Of a stretch of 64,000 bases of DNA, positions 1 through 13,226 are shown in pieces. The stretch lies in the NCBI GenBank assembly GCA_945910005.1, contig OX246739.1, forward strand, positions 33,755,608 through 33,819,607, written 5' to 3'. This stretch comes from Isoperla grammatica (Eukaryota > Arthropoda > Insecta > Plecoptera > Perlodidae). The position numbers were made by a program, and so were the translations under genes. Numbering within the stretch: the stretch's first letter is position 1; the number at the start of each line of letters is the position of its first letter. The notes beneath the pieces were generated by a model, which saw only the letters and a list, made by a program, of their open reading frames with translations, was not told the origin of the DNA and did no database searches.

Positions 1-399
1 AGACATTTTTGTATTGTTGTTGCAATTATAAATGAAGTCTTGTTAGAAAGATAATTGTGTTTTTATAGGGTGATATGAATGGCAAGTGAATACAAATTAC
101 TTTATTATGTTTGTGATTTCAAGATTATAGAATATTATGGACTGTTAAAGACTTGTTAATTGTCTTATGAAAGGAAGTTGCTAAGTTGCTGAAGATAATA
201 TTGCTAATGACGACAACTAACCGATGATTGCTTCACTCACACGACTGATGTGAAGGTGATAGTCGGGGTTCGAACCGGTCGGCTCACTAAACCCTCGAGA
301 CAGGTGTTTTCATGGCCCAAACCGCAACGCAAACTCATTACCAAGCTGCAAATATTAATTTTTGCATGGGAGTATTAATATTACGACGTGACGCTGGTA

Positions 400-435
400 T
401 GGTCCTTCTTTCCGGGTTCGAATCCTGGCTTGCGT
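400..435 (+). repeat. tRNA-like B-box fragment (SINE remnant)
   Basis: The sequence ccgggttcgaatcctggct forms a T-arm with a pol III B box. A near match lies at 12395-12425 (ccaggttcgaatcccggctt with similar flanks), which suggests copies of one tRNA-derived SINE. No complete cloverleaf is visible, so this is not called a tRNA gene. Confidence 0.4.
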
Positions 436-844
436 ATAAAAACGTCAAATGGTGGACCTTGTCTAAAAATATATCATCCTTTCAAAATGTCTCAGTTAGC
501 GATCGTTGTCTAAAGTGTAATAAGAATTATAATATTCAAAATATCATCACCGGAAGACATCATTTCGATCAATGGGAGCTGATACGACAAAGTAAATTTG
601 AGTGAATAAAGACATTCTATAAGTTCAGGTTTATTTAAGGCTTCACAGGACGAAGTTTACTCTCCTCTCAGAAAGAATTTGACGTTTCTTAAATTTTGCA
701 ACGTTGTAACTGAAATATTAACAAAGGTGTCGATACTTATACATTTTGGATAGCTGGAAAAATCACTTTAGAAAAATCATGAACACCCTGTTTTGTGCAG
801 ACATTTGTACAAATTCGTAAAACGTAATTTTGAAATGTACACGG

Positions 845-880
845 CTAATTGTGCGTGTACTACACGACACGCACAATTAG
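845..880. repeat. Perfect 14-bp hairpin
   Basis: CTAATTGTGCGTGT at 845-858 and its exact reverse complement at 867-880 flank an 8-base loop. No flanking duplication or T-run was seen. It may be a small MITE core or chance. Confidence 0.6.
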
Positions 881-2054
881 AGATACGCATGTTCGTAAAA
901 CAGCAATTAATGCTGAAAGCCGAGTGCATTCTTTATTTGCTTCAATAAAACTCAAATTTAGATAGATAAGAATATACAACAAGTACATAGTAGGCTTGCG
1001 TTATTTGTTCATATACTATTTATGATTTACATATGAAGTACAACGTATGATATTATGCACATACAAGGAGAACGGAATGTCATAAAAACAGCCTCAACTG
1101 CGAATGAATGTAGGAAGTACATTCCCAGGAACAGCCAATGAACACGAATGTTATACAGACAGTACTGTGTGGCTTTGTGGACTGCAGTAACTAAAGAATA
1201 TTCCTTCTTCCAATTCAGAAGGTAAAGTGTATTATATCGGTTCAGGATCATCAGGATGTGTTCTAACAAATTCAATGAAACTGAAGAAAGAGGTGATATT
1301 AACTACTATCCCACCCCTGTTTCGAACAAAACCCAAAGTTTTGAGGATTACGATAAAAATTAATAATGATGTCAAACTTGTTTTTCGAGTTCACTGTGTT
1401 TCAAATTCTAACGTTTCCGATTGAAAAGCCAAGTTTTAACGAAGGCAGCAGGTGCGAAAGCCTACGACAAGTTTTAAGAAATTATTGTGTTTATTTATGA
1501 TGTCGTTAAGATGACATAATCTTAATCATAACAAAGTAAAAATAATAACTAGGTGTGTAGGTACTCTCCCACCCCATTTACCTACGGCACTGAATGCAAG
1601 GCATATTTGCAAAGGCACTTTGGTGAAAGTGACATTTGTTTCCAGCAATACTCCACAAAACAGGTTTACAACCTGACTTCGCTTCATAGGGCAGAATCTT
1701 TCGTTTCTAATCCTGTCGCTTCTGGTGAGTTTTGAACCTTCCCTTCGTATTCTTTCTTATTCTCTTTCTTCTTCTTAATATCTAGCCTGAATTGAATGAA
1801 TTCAGAAATAACAGGGCTTACAGCGAGACAAATAAGATTATGTGGCAAGGTACCAACCTAACTGCTATAGTTGCAGTATACCATACCACGAGTTTGGATA
1901 GGTTGGTATTGAGAATTGTGACGACACAGTGGACATCCGAAATCAGGCTAGTTCACTCCACTCAGTAGAACAAGTAGTTACACCAGACCAGCACATTGGC
2001 AAGCACCGTGTTGCGTAAGTTGCATTCTTTTGAAAAGCGCGCGTGTAGCGACAG

Positions 2055-2321
2055 TCTGAACGTTTCCGGTTCGCCGTCAGCACCCGACTTCTGCGCCGTG
2101 TGCACTCTAATCTTCCCAATACAGACAGATTAGTTTTAAAAAAATCCTAGCATTTGTCTACGTTTAACGAATGATTCCCCAAATATTTTCTGAATGTTTC
2201 CGGTTCACCGTCAGCACCCGACTTTTCCGCCGTGTGCACTCTAATCTTCCCAATACAGACAGATTAGTTTAAAAAAATCCTAACATTGTCTACGTTTCAC
2301 GAATGATTCCCTAAATACTTT
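2055..2321. repeat. Two-copy tandem duplication, about 134 bp
   Basis: A unit starting tctgaa, with the shared core gtgtgcactctaatcttccc, is repeated with period 134 bp (second copy from 2189). The copies differ by about ten substitutions and small indels. No coding content was recognised. Confidence 0.85.
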
Positions 2322-3690
2322 CATGATTTAAATTTTCACTATGTCGTCGGTTGTTTCTCCTACCAAGCCCTTCTCTTTACGGAGGAGGGTGTGGAGGTAA
2401 ATCATGAATGGCTACCCAAGGTATATTGGGAGTGTTTTGATCGAGACGATGTCAATACTCCATACATCATCTCCTCTGACAAAAATGGCCGCAAGAATGT
2501 AGACAGGTCTTCGTCACACGCTGTGCGTACATTCTCTCTCCACCGTCCGTGAAATATGCACAGTTTATATTTATTAACACAGTCTCGAGTTTATCGTGGC
2601 TCCCAGCTAACACAGCCTATACAAGTTATCAAGTTTTATTACATAAACATGTGTTTTATATTTACTGAGTCTGAGCAAATGAAGCCGGACGTCAACGGGT
2701 GAACTGATGAAGAGATAAAACACTGGCATAACTTGTGGACGTTCCCTTCGAGCATCCAGTGGCGTCGACAAGACCCGCCATACAGGTAGATTTATCGTCG
2801 CACTCTTTCGTAAGTCGAATGGTCGACAGTAACTCATCGTTATGTTACGTTACCGTGCGGGTTGCGGGACCGGGAACTGCAGGCGACTCCTTTCCTTCTT
2901 GAGAACAACGGCAACACTTGGATGACGTCACGATACCTCTCCGCTTGTTGTACCCAGGCTTGGGTTATTGTACAGGTTAGGGAGGTTGCTTTATGGGTAA
3001 TATACCCCTTTAGTCAAGGTGAACCTCGGAAAACCTTTTTATGACTGAGGGTAATCAAGCCTAGAACCTCATGAATTAGAGCCTTGTGTACTACTACTAT
3101 ATGTCGGCCATTGTTCACAATATTGTGATATATCGACCTTATATGGTTTAGAATAATTTATCAACAATTACATTTCAATACAATATTGAATAAGGACATG
3201 CATTTCTAACGCGCACGACCGCGGTGCCTTGCAGACTTAATTGTTGGTTAGTATCCACTGAACTAAAAATGACCAGCGTGTTTAAAAAGATAACGTAAAT
3301 CCATTGAATGTGCCCCCCTCCCTCCTCCCCCAACCACTACCACATTAAATATTTGTCATCTTATTAAAGTGTGGACCACTTGTTTTCTTCGATTCTTATG
3401 ATATTCCGGATTCCGGAGTTTTGAATACCTCAATTGGGAAGCTCTGATAAAGAGTTACTCCTCCATGGTAAACGCATTAGGCTACGATTCTGTGTTGTAG
3501 GCGATGTGTGTGTCTCCTTATCTTCCTTGTTCACATAGGTGCTTAAGGAAAGCTATAATTTGCAGACATTACACAGTGTACGCAGCTATTTGTGTAGCGA
3601 GGCTAATCGAAGCGTGAATATCGCGCTAACATCTGAATCACACTGTCGAGCACAGGAGATGGTTTTATTAGCGAGCGAGGATCTCTTGAA
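2322..3690. other. Non-coding, nothing recognised
   Basis: I see no gene here. A full CRE palindrome TGACGTCA lies at 2923-2930 and a short C-rich stretch near 3312-3335. Confidence 0.5.
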
Positions 3691-4058
3691 CCGCGTCTAA
3701 ATGTATAAACCGGGTTTACTTAGACCGCGTCTAAATGTGTGAACCGGTTTTACTTAGACGACTTCTAGATGTATGAACATGGTTTACTTGGACGACGTCT
3801 AAATGTATGAACACGGTTTACTTGGACTGCGTGTAAATGGTATGAACCGGGTTTACTTGGACGACGTCTAAATGTATGAACCGGGTTTACTTGGACGACG
3901 TCTAAATGTATGAACAGGGTTTACTTGGACTGCGTGTAAATGTATGAACATGGTTTACTTGGACGACGTCTAAATGTATGAACAGGGTTTACTTGGACTG
4001 CGTGTAAATGGTATTAACCGGGTTTACTTGGACGACGTCTAAATGTATGAACCGGGTT
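3691..4058. repeat. 34-35 bp minisatellite, about 10-11 copies
   Basis: The repeating unit is approximately gacgacgtctaaatgtatga followed by accgggtttacttg. Copies alternate between gacgacgtc and gactgcgtg variants, suggesting a higher-order two-unit pattern in part of the array. It ends just before a short G-run at about 4085. Confidence 0.92.
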
Positions 4059-6279
4059 AAGGCTACGTGCATAAAACGTATTTTTGGGGGGGGGGGAAGA
4101 TTGTTGACTCAAGGAATGAACGAGATTTTTGTCTGTACAAAAATTTCAGACGAGATCGTATAGTTTCACCTATGAATTCGACCCGACATAATGAAAAACC
4201 CTACTCAAGACCTTAGCTAAGAATTTAATTTTTGTCATGTGTTTTATTGTACAATTTTAAATGAAAAAATATGTAGGCAACACAAATTTTGCTCAGATCA
4301 ATTTTTCTTGTTCATAATATTCTCCTTTCTATACTAACGGTCCCGTATAGTTTGTTTTGTTGCGTTATTTTTTGTTGCTTTGTTCAGTTACTTACTCTGT
4401 TCAAATAAATAAATGTGTAGATATGTATTATCTCAATTATTTAAGCATGTCCTTATTTATTATTTTTAAGGTCAAATTGTATTGTATCAGTAGTATGCAT
4501 CCACATAGAATATAATATACATTCGTTTAATACAAAACAAATGTATTAATTCATAAAAATAATACACAATTATCGTAAATTGACATAACTTCATCGAGGT
4601 CCGATCGGTTAACCAGCGAGACTGAGGCCTTCATAAAGCTTATCAAGCTATTATGTCGGCAGATTGGTGTTATTGCTTGATTCGGTTATTAGACTGTCAC
4701 ATTATGATGAGTGGGTGAGAACATTGAACGAATTACCATTACTCCATCACAGTCACATTAAAACACATTTAATCAAGGAAGTATAATAAGATAGTCATTG
4801 TAAATTATATATATAAATAGCAGAACAATTATTATGATTGCATCTTTTAATTAAATTTAATTATATAATTATTGTTGTAAACACTGCATAATTAAGGACG
4901 ACTTAGCAATTCTTTGTCATAAAGAACAACAATTATCATTAACATACTTTCAGTTGTATGGAGGTGGAAAGATTGCTATTGCTTGCTACCGTTGGTCCCT
5001 GCGATAGCATCTTGGCCAGGCAATTACTGTCAGAGCGGGCAGGGCAAGGAACCCAGCCGAAACTGTTTGTTGTAGGACCAACACACACACACATGCAATA
5101 ATTACACTTACAACAAACATGTGATATACTAATAACTAGGAACATTTCTTTTTGTAAAAACAATGTTGGCTAGTTCCTGTATTACTAAATAAAACATATG
5201 TTAACAGTATTGTTACAAATGGGAGATTAGATTTAGAGCTGAGTTTTCCGGACATTTCTTACAAGTTATTTAATTAAGCACGAATATTTTATTAGTTCCT
5301 TGAAATATACTTAATAAATGGCGTATGTGTAATCCGGATTCAGATCCCGGTTGTGGAAAACGTTTATTATATTATTTGAGTTTGTTTTTGAATGATAAAA
5401 GTCAGATCACACCAATCGTTGACTACCAATTATTATTATTGATGAGCGATTGCATGTATACTCTCGCAAAATCTTGCACAATCGAAGTGACAGGGGTTTC
5501 ATTTTCGCATGTCAGAGTTGGTATTTATATTTTCTGAGTTATGGTATCCATGTGAGAGAGGTCGCGGCTGCAAACAAGATATATATACCGTGGGTAACTT
5601 GGAATGAGTACTGCACAGATTGGAGTGATTATAAAAGAAATCGACATAAGTATGTGTCGTATGTGTTTTTCTTATTTGCTAAACTATAGAGAGAAAAAAA
5701 CAGCAAAAGAGTGGACAAAGAAAAATGACCGACTACTTGTCACATATCGCGTGCTGCTTCAAAAATTAAACTTGTCAAACATAAACAAACAAAGTGATAA
5801 TTGCAACATTACTTGTGTAACAAAACATTAACACGGACAAAAGTCCACAGATGTGAGCCACATAATAGTTTGAAACATTCACCGCCACTATCGCATGCTC
5901 CGTCACACCGTCACACCCCGTCACACCGTCACACGCACTCACAAGTCACCAACTACAAATGTCATCTCACACACACGCATGGATTGTAGCAAAATTAATA
6001 ATGAAAGGAATAATTACATACTTATTACAGATACACTATCTTGGTAGAAAATATGGTTGAAGTTTTCAATTTCTGGTGTTCACAAAAATATATCACCCAG
6101 GCTGTTAAACCGTTAATATCAATAACAGTGTAGTTCCAGACAAAAGCGATAACAGTATTTTAAAAACACCACTGCTCCCCCCCCCCCCCCCAATAGATTA
6201 CAATAATAATCTTTTCAACGGCCTTTATTCTGCATTTATTTTATTTGTATATCATTTTTCCAATGTGAAGCAATAGTAT
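4059..6279. other. Non-coding, AT-rich
   Basis: No gene is recognised. A short imperfect CGTCACAC repeat lies around 5900-5937 and a C-run at about 6177-6192, just ahead of the large foldback element. Confidence 0.5.
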
Positions 6280-6312
6280 GCCTAACTCAGTGCTTAATTT
6301 GTAATGGAGCGC

Positions 6313-6362
6313 GGGTATACGCAGTATACCCACCTATTTTCATGGGTATACGCAGTATACCC
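6313..6362. repeat. Two subterminal palindromes in the foldback element
   Basis: GGGTATACGCAGTATACCC occurs at 6313-6331 and 6344-6362, each a 7-bp stem with a 5-base loop. A related gtatacccacc piece lies next to the right end (about 10677). Subterminal repeats often serve as transposase binding sites; that role is inferred here. Confidence 0.7.
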
Positions 6363-6785
6363 ACCTTTTTTCATAAATTATTAGGTACGCAACACTCAAA
6401 TTTTGGCTAACGTATATAAAAAACAAAAATAATTTGTATTGGGTATTTTACCCTCACATGCTCATTTTTAAAATTTACTTGAATATATCCATAACTCTAA
6501 ATAAAACTCTTATCTCTTGGTTTTACGTTTTTCCAAACCAACCTCCGTACTTTATAAATACGATCATCTTCTATTGTTATTGGCTGCAGGTTCCTCGTCG
6601 GGTTAGCAACGCGAAGGCGGTACAGTCGCTCTCGCTGCTGTGAGGGAAATGGCACGATCCGTAAAATATGATTTACATGTTTGATACAGCATTTCTCTGT
6701 TTGTGGATATACGTTCGATTCCTCTTTAATACTAAAGGGGTATCCTGTTAAAACTAAAAATTTGGCTCTGCGTTATGTTTGATGG

Positions 6786-6900
6786 TCTGCAGGGGCGGAC
6801 AGGCCCGCCGGGCAACCGGGCACATGCCTGGTGGCCTGCCTGTTTTGGCCCAAATTTGGACTGGTCCTACTGGAACAGGCATAAACTACCTGGCGCCAGC
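6786..6900. mobile_element. Nested transposon fragment, caggggcggacaggcc type
   Basis: A GC-rich piece starting caggggcggacaggcccgcc inside the left part of the foldback element resembles a widespread DNA-transposon terminus. Related GC-rich text continues to about 7245, but no clean matching end was found. I treat it as a degraded nested insertion. Confidence 0.35.
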
Positions 6901-7330
6901 GGTAAGTTGCCGCGCATTGAAATTTAAATTTCTTTAAACCCGAGTCCCTCCCACCCCTTCCTTCACGATATTGCAAGATTTAAATTACATTGAAGATTCG
7001 TTGGATTTCGGTGTAACTTGATCTCATTCTCATCAATCTTCTAGCTGGTGTTTTTCTACTTTAACCGACGAAAACTACAGTATTTTGGTAGTGCATTCAG
7101 CCTGCAATGTTTTTTTCTAAAACGCACCAAATGCCTTCTAAAAACCTGATTGTAAAAAATTTCACCTGCGGCGCTGTTTGTTGGGGGGGCTACAGCCTCC
7201 CAAACCCCCCGTGCCTGGCCTGACCAAAAGTTTGCCCGGCCTGGATTTTTTCCCTAGTGGGGAAAAAATGGTCTGAAACGCTTTTTGAGGTGATATCTTG
7301 TCATAAAAATAAATACAACGGATAAACATT

Positions 7331-10300
7331 TCTGCTATTTAGTCCAGCATCAAATGGAATCCTGTGCAATTTCGAGGAAGGAAAGAGTATAGCACCATAT
7401 ACCAATGTGTTTATAAGGTTTTACAGTATTTAGCGCACTTTGGTGCCAGAGCGATATCCGCGACTGGGGGCTGGGGCGGTGCCCCCAATTTTGACTACGC
7501 ATTGCATTGAATATCGCTCAATTACGGCCAAACAGTTGGTCTGACAACGAAAACGATGATTATAAAATATATTTGTGTGTCATTGATAAATATTTCCTTG
7601 TCCCAATTATTCATGTACGGTACATAGTGCGAAAGTTATCGTCAATTAAGTATAAAATTAATATATTTTCAATATATAAAACCATGGGACAACCATATAT
7701 TTTCAAAACATTACAAACACATTCATACACGTTTAGAAATGTCAGAGTGTTGCCATATCGGTGATTTTTTTTCATAATTTTATCTTCAAGCGATTGGTAT
7801 TCGTGAAGTATTAAAGACAAGAATGCGTGGGGCTTTTGTGCGCCCGCCTAAACACAGGTGTAATGCATAGAAGCATTGGCAATCATAATATTGTACTATT
7901 CCGAAAGAAAAGTACACTTATATCTTCGTTTTAGCTTGTAAAATAATAATTTGGATGGTGCCAAGCTCCAAAATTAGGCGTTTACAAGTTATACATAAAA
8001 AACAAAATGGCCGACTCGCATGAGGTTTTGCCTATTTATCTTCACAATCGTGCATTTTTTGGCAAAACTTAATATGACAAAAATTGTTTCTAGTAAAATT
8101 CTACACACATATAATACTTGTATATTTTCATAGGAAGTACTACTTACGTACCAATTTAATTTTTGTATGTGTGCATCTGAACACAAATGTACAAAACTTG
8201 GCTCCCGTTCGCTTCTTGATGAAGCAACTGTGACCTACGGGAGTGTTCTTAATATCTTCTTTTAAGCTCATCAAATAATAATATTGATGGTGCCAAGCTC
8301 CAATGATAGGCGTTTACGTGTTGCATGTGAAAAACAAAATGGCTGTCACTTCAGGTGGTTTTGGCAATTTATCTTCATAACCGTACTATTTATGACAAAA
8401 TCTAACATGACAAAAAATATTCCTTGTAAAATTCTACATACAATTCATATTCAGGTATTTTCATATGATTTACCATTTACCTACAAATTTAGATTTGTGT
8501 ATGTTAATCTGTACTCAAATGTACAAGCATTGGCTCCCCTGGGCTACTTGATGAAGCAAGTATGGACTATGAGAGTGGGCTAAATCTCTTCCTTTTAGCT
8601 TATAGAACAATAATTGTGATGGTGCGAAACTCAAGTACTAGGCGTTCAAGAGAAACACGTAAAAAAAACAAAAAACATTTGAGTACTAATTAACATGAAG
8701 AAATTTTAATTTTTAGGTTAATGGTAAGTCCTATAAAAATATGTAAATATCATTTGTGTGTACAATTTTACAAGAAATAATTTTTGTCATATTACATTTT
8801 GTCATAAAACGTACGGTTATGTCGGTAAATTGGAAAAACTACCTATAGTGGTGGCCATTTTGTATTTTACGTGTAACTCGATAATGCCCCATATTTAAGG
8901 TAGGCACCATCACAATTATTACTTTATAAGCTATAAAGAAGAGACTGAGCCCACTCCTATACTTGCTTCATCAAACAACCGACGAATGTACATCTGAATA
9001 CACCCTATTAGCGGGCATTTTGTTTTTTGCGTGTTTCTCTTGAACGCCTAGTACTTGAGTTTTGCACCATCAAAATTATTATTCTACAAGCTAAAAGGAA
9101 GAGATTTAGCCCACTCTCATAGTCCATACTTGCTTCATCAAGTAGCCCAGGGGAGCCAATGCTTGTACATTTGAGTACAGATTAACATACACAAATCTAA
9201 ATTTGTAGGTAAATGGTAAATCATATGAAAATACCTGAATATGAATTGTATGTAGAATTTTACAAGGAATATTTTTTGTCATGTTAGATTTTGTCATAAA
9301 TAGTACGGTTATGAAGATAAATTGCCAAAACCACCTGAAGTGACAGCCATTTTGTTTTTCACATGCAACACGTAAACGCCTATCATTGGAGCTTGGCACC
9401 ATCAATATTATTATTTGATGAGCTTAAAAGAAGATATTAAGAACACTCCCGTAGGTCACAGTTGCTTCATCAAGAAGCGAACGGGAGCCAAGTTTTGTAC
9501 ATTTGTGTTCAGATGCACACATACAAAAATTAAATTGGTACGTAAGTAGTACTTCCTATGAAAATATCCAAGTATTATATGTGTGTAGAATTTTACTAGA
9601 AACAATTTTTGTCATATTAAGTTTTGCCAAAAAATGCACGATTGTGAAGATAAATAGGCAAAACCTCATGCGAGTCGGCCATTTTGTTTTTTATGTATAA
9701 CTTGTAAACGCCTAATTTTGGAGCTTGGCACCATCCAAATTATTATTTTATAAGCTAAAACGAAGATATAAGTGTACTTTTCTTTCGAAATAGTACAATA
9801 TTATGATTGCCAATGCTTCTATGCATTACACCTGTGTTTAGCGGGCGCACAAAAGCCCCACGCATTCTTGTCTTTAATACTTTACTAATACCAATCGCTT
9901 GAAGATAAAATTATGAAAAAAAATCACCGATATGGCAACACTCTGACATTTTTATACGTGTATGAATGTGTTTGTAATGTTTTGATAATATATGGTTGTC
10001 CCATGGTTTTATATATTGAGAATATATTAATTTTATACTTAATTGACGATAACTTTCGCACTATGTACCGTACATGAATAATTGTGACAAGGAAATATTT
10101 ATCAATTACACACAAATATATTTTATAATCATCATTTTCGTTGTCAGACCAACCGTTTGGCCGTAATTGAGCGATATTCAATGCAATGCGTAGTCAAAAT
10201 TGGGGGCACTGCCCCCGCCCCCAGTCGCGGATATCGCTCTGGCACCAAAGTGCGCTAAATACTGTGAAACCTTATGAACACATTAGTATATGGTGCTATA

Positions 10301-10358
10301 CTCTTTTCTCGAAATTGCACAGGACTATGATTTTCGACACTTTGATGCTGGACTAATT
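7331..10358. repeat. Giant inverted repeat inside the foldback element
   Basis: The left arm (about 7331-8680) and right arm (about 9010-10358) are reverse complements with very few differences, centred near 8844. Each arm holds head-to-tail units of about 335 bp, starting near 7950, 8285 and 8622 on the left. Each unit has a tggtgccaagctcca core and a tttttgtcatatta-type core. The central 330 bp is another, more diverged unit in right-arm orientation. Confidence 0.92.
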
Positions 10359-11029
10359 GTTAGGTTGTTCCTCTTGGAAATGAATTGTTGCCAGTTGACA
10401 CATAAAATTACTGTATAACTACTTCAAGAACTGATATTTTATAATATATGTATCTGCTTTTAATCTTTTTATGGTAAGCTTACAGGACAGTTAAAATAAC
10501 GATTGGCTTTTGAAGACGAGTAAAATTGTATCAAATCCAATCCAAAACTACAAATCCAATTTCAGATTACGAGCTCAGAAGCTGAATTGGTAAGTGGGAT
10601 GGGGGAGGGGGGGGGCAATTTCCCACCGAGACATCAATTTTTATCACTAGCACATTGTAACATGAAACTATGATGCGTATACCCACCTTTTTCCTTACAA
10701 ATTAACCACTGGCCTAACTTGTATGAATGATCCGATGATGACCCCAGCGTCAAGACAACGCAACTTATACGGGTCTGGGTTGGTCAACATAATTTTATTT
10801 GAACATATTGTGAAAGGGACAACTTGTTAAAAAAAATTGCGCATCTTACCCAAGATCAAGTCAATAAATCACTAATATAAAAATTGCACACTTGTAACCT
10901 TGGTCCCAACATTATTAATACGATTTTAAACACGAGTTGTTCATATTTGAACTACACGTTGTTTATTTTGACTTTTACGACTTTTAACTAAGAAACGATT
11001 GCATTAGATTGCACGAGACATTGTCCCGC

Positions 11030-11400
11030 GGTTTAGTGGGGTGTGTGCTACTCCCAGGTTGCTGGAGTCTACATTCCAGTCGGATTCCTCGCGCAGTTGG
11101 TGGTGGTTGAACGTGGGAGGAAGGAAGTGGAGTGGGCCACGGCTCGACCCCACGGGGGGGCCCCCACTGACTCAACAAGGACCTGTCTTGGGACCCACGT
11201 CGTCGACATGGCCAGAGACGCTCTCGATGTCTCGGGGGCCGTCGCGAACTGGACGGCTCGAGCTGGCCAACGGTCTTCTTACTATCATTATCATTATTTT
11301 TACTAGCAATTGTCGAAAATGTTTTCCCCGACACGGAATCGAACCCGGGTCCTCCGGATGTACGTGCCAACGCTCTTAGCTATCGCGGCCTCCAAGACAA
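11030..11400 (-). repeat. GC-rich block with tRNA-like head (SINE or retroelement remnant)
   Basis: Read on the minus strand, 11400-11325 has an A-box-like gatagctaagagcg and then a B box and T-arm, cccgggttcgattcc, about the right distance apart for a tRNA. A short ATG/ATT-rich stretch and a GC-rich 250-bp segment follow. The composition contrasts sharply with the flanks. I infer a tRNA-derived SINE next to, or fused with, another retroelement tail. Confidence 0.45.
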
Positions 11401-12384
11401 ACTCTTTTGAAATTTATTTTGTTTGTTTGAAGATGTTAACACGTCGCCAGGGTCGTCATAAGGGGCCACACAGTATACTTTTGGAGGGGACGTGGGGGGG
11501 GGGGGGGGTAAAGGTGTTTAGGTAGCAAAAAGGGCCGGTACGAATGAGAAGAGAAAGTAGGAACAGTGAGCAAGGCCATGATGATGAGCAAAGGGATAAC
11601 AAAGAAACGTAAATCCACGAGAGCCCTCTTTGCGGGCACCGATCACCACGAGGAGGGACCTACCGCGACCTGTTGCCTTGCCAGTCTGAAGACAGAATAA
11701 CCGACATCCTCCACCGTTGCCATGTTTCAACTTTCAGTTCCACTATTTTGTTAGAAAACAACAAATATTTCGTTCACGATGGCCTCATACATCAACAAGA
11801 TAAATGGGAGAGGGCAAACGTCAACCCTCTGTCAAAAGGAAGCTTGCGATTCTTCGCGGTTGTATAAAAGAGAAAGTCCCTTCGCTCATTCGTGTCATTG
11901 ACCACAGAATGCAGCACTGGGGTCTCCTGTAGAGAAGTCCGGTGGTCTGTTTCTGTAATGTAATGTTATAAATAGGTTCAAGTCAAGACTATGTTGAGAA
12001 CATTGAATTGGATATGTTTAAGGCAGAAGCTTCATTACAATGCTATGCTCTAGTATTTATAGTTAAACTATAAAGAGTGATTATTTGCCAGCATATTTTA
12101 ATGAGTATAGATTATACAATAAGAATATACATAACCATATCACAAGGTAAACTAATAATTTTAATGTAAAACATGTAAATAAAGCTGCAACATAAAAATC
12201 CATATTTTATGCTGGATTAAAAATGTTTACAAATTGCTCAGACATAATAACATAAAATATGTATTGAACATCAATTATTGTAGACCTACAATTAGAAATA
12301 ATAATTGATAGTAATAAGTTTTAACTGTATATATTTGGACGTATGAAGCTAATAAACACAATCTTATCTTATCTATTTGGTAAA

Positions 12385-12428
12385 CCATTGTTCCTGCGTT
12401 CCAGGTTCGAATCCCGGCTTGGGCCACA
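12385..12428 (+). repeat. tRNA-like B-box fragment
   Basis: The stretch ccaggttcgaatcccggctt forms a good T-arm and resembles the fragment at 400-435. No matching D-arm or acceptor stem was found upstream, so this is a remnant and not a tRNA gene. Confidence 0.4.
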
Positions 12429-13226
12429 GTTTCATATCATATGACGTATTTTCAGCCACACAGAGAACTGTATTAGTAATTACTTAGCTGTGGGTACAAA
12501 CAAACATACGCATATCACGAAATTGTTGAGTTATCCAAGGTTGTAAAAATAATATTAATATACCTCGTACTGAAAACATTCGCTTATAAACTGTCAATGA
12601 TGATATTACATTTTTATTTGAAAACTAGTAGTGATTGTCACTGTAACATACTACAACAGCTGACAACATTCCCCGTGCGCTGCTGTTCCAAATCAATTAC
12701 TTGATATGTGACCTTCAGATCGATTTTTCCGGAAGATATTGATCAAATAATGCTTTATTTTTGCATATCCGCACGAAATTAGCAAGTTGACGGTAAAATA
12801 TTTATATTGTGTTTTAAGTTGCGGTTGCGGGTCGGGAGCGGGTCGCCTACTTTGCGGATGCACAGCAGGTGCGGTTTGAATAAAATTTGAATAATTCAAT
12901 TTTCAGCATAATAAATGTGATTTACGATCGCGCTCACAACGGTGACGCCGTTTAGTTGATGGACGTTACGTTATGTGGATTGTATACATGTTCAAGTCAT
13001 GCACGTTGCTTATAGTGTTTGACTGTGATCAACTGGAGAGTCAAGAAGAAAAAACTATTGCTGGTTGCGGACGCGGTTGCGGATTTGATCTCACGAGTGC
13101 GATTAGACCTACGGGTGAAAATTGCTATTTAAAAAAATGGATTTAATTGAGTTATAATTCGCCGTTTACGGATAACATATTTATTTGTAACCCACTCAGG
13201 TATCTAACCTAATAGCTTGAACCCAT

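Larger units (their letters stand above)
1..2054. other. Non-coding, AT-rich; tRNA-like fragments only
   Basis: No convincing exon is seen. The open readings here are short and lack family resemblance. Two tRNA T-arm-like pieces (around 250-285 and 400-435) and one perfect hairpin (845-880) are the only structured elements noted. Confidence 0.6.
6288..10711. mobile_element. 4.4-kb foldback DNA transposon with hAT-like ends
   Basis: The element begins CAGTGCTTAATTTGTAA and ends with the near-exact inverted copy TTACAAATTAACCACTG. It is flanked by an exact 8-bp duplication GCCTAACT at 6280-6287 and 10712-10719. CAGTG ends and 8-bp target duplications are the hallmark of hAT-superfamily insertions. 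The interior is a giant imperfect palindrome about an axis near 8844, built from roughly 335-bp repeated units. No transposase or other protein was recognised, so it is non-autonomous. The identical short open readings on opposite strands of the two arms (for example 8284-8583 and 9106-9405) follow from the palindrome. Confidence 0.88.
10720..13226. other. Non-coding with GC-rich retro-like block
   Basis: Outside the GC-rich block at 11030-11400, I recognise only a G-run (about 11493-11509) and a tRNA-like T-arm at 12395-12425. The 128-codon open reading at 10984-11370 crosses the GC-rich block and resembles no protein I know. Confidence 0.5.

Noticed and set aside
8284..9405. Identical 99-codon readings on opposite strands
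   Set aside because: Caused by the palindrome of the foldback element; the peptide resembles no known protein and includes non-coding module sequence.
10984..11379. Overlapping 87-128 codon readings on both strands in a GC-rich block
   Set aside because: Open on several frames because of composition; the tRNA-like B box on the minus strand points to a retroelement instead.
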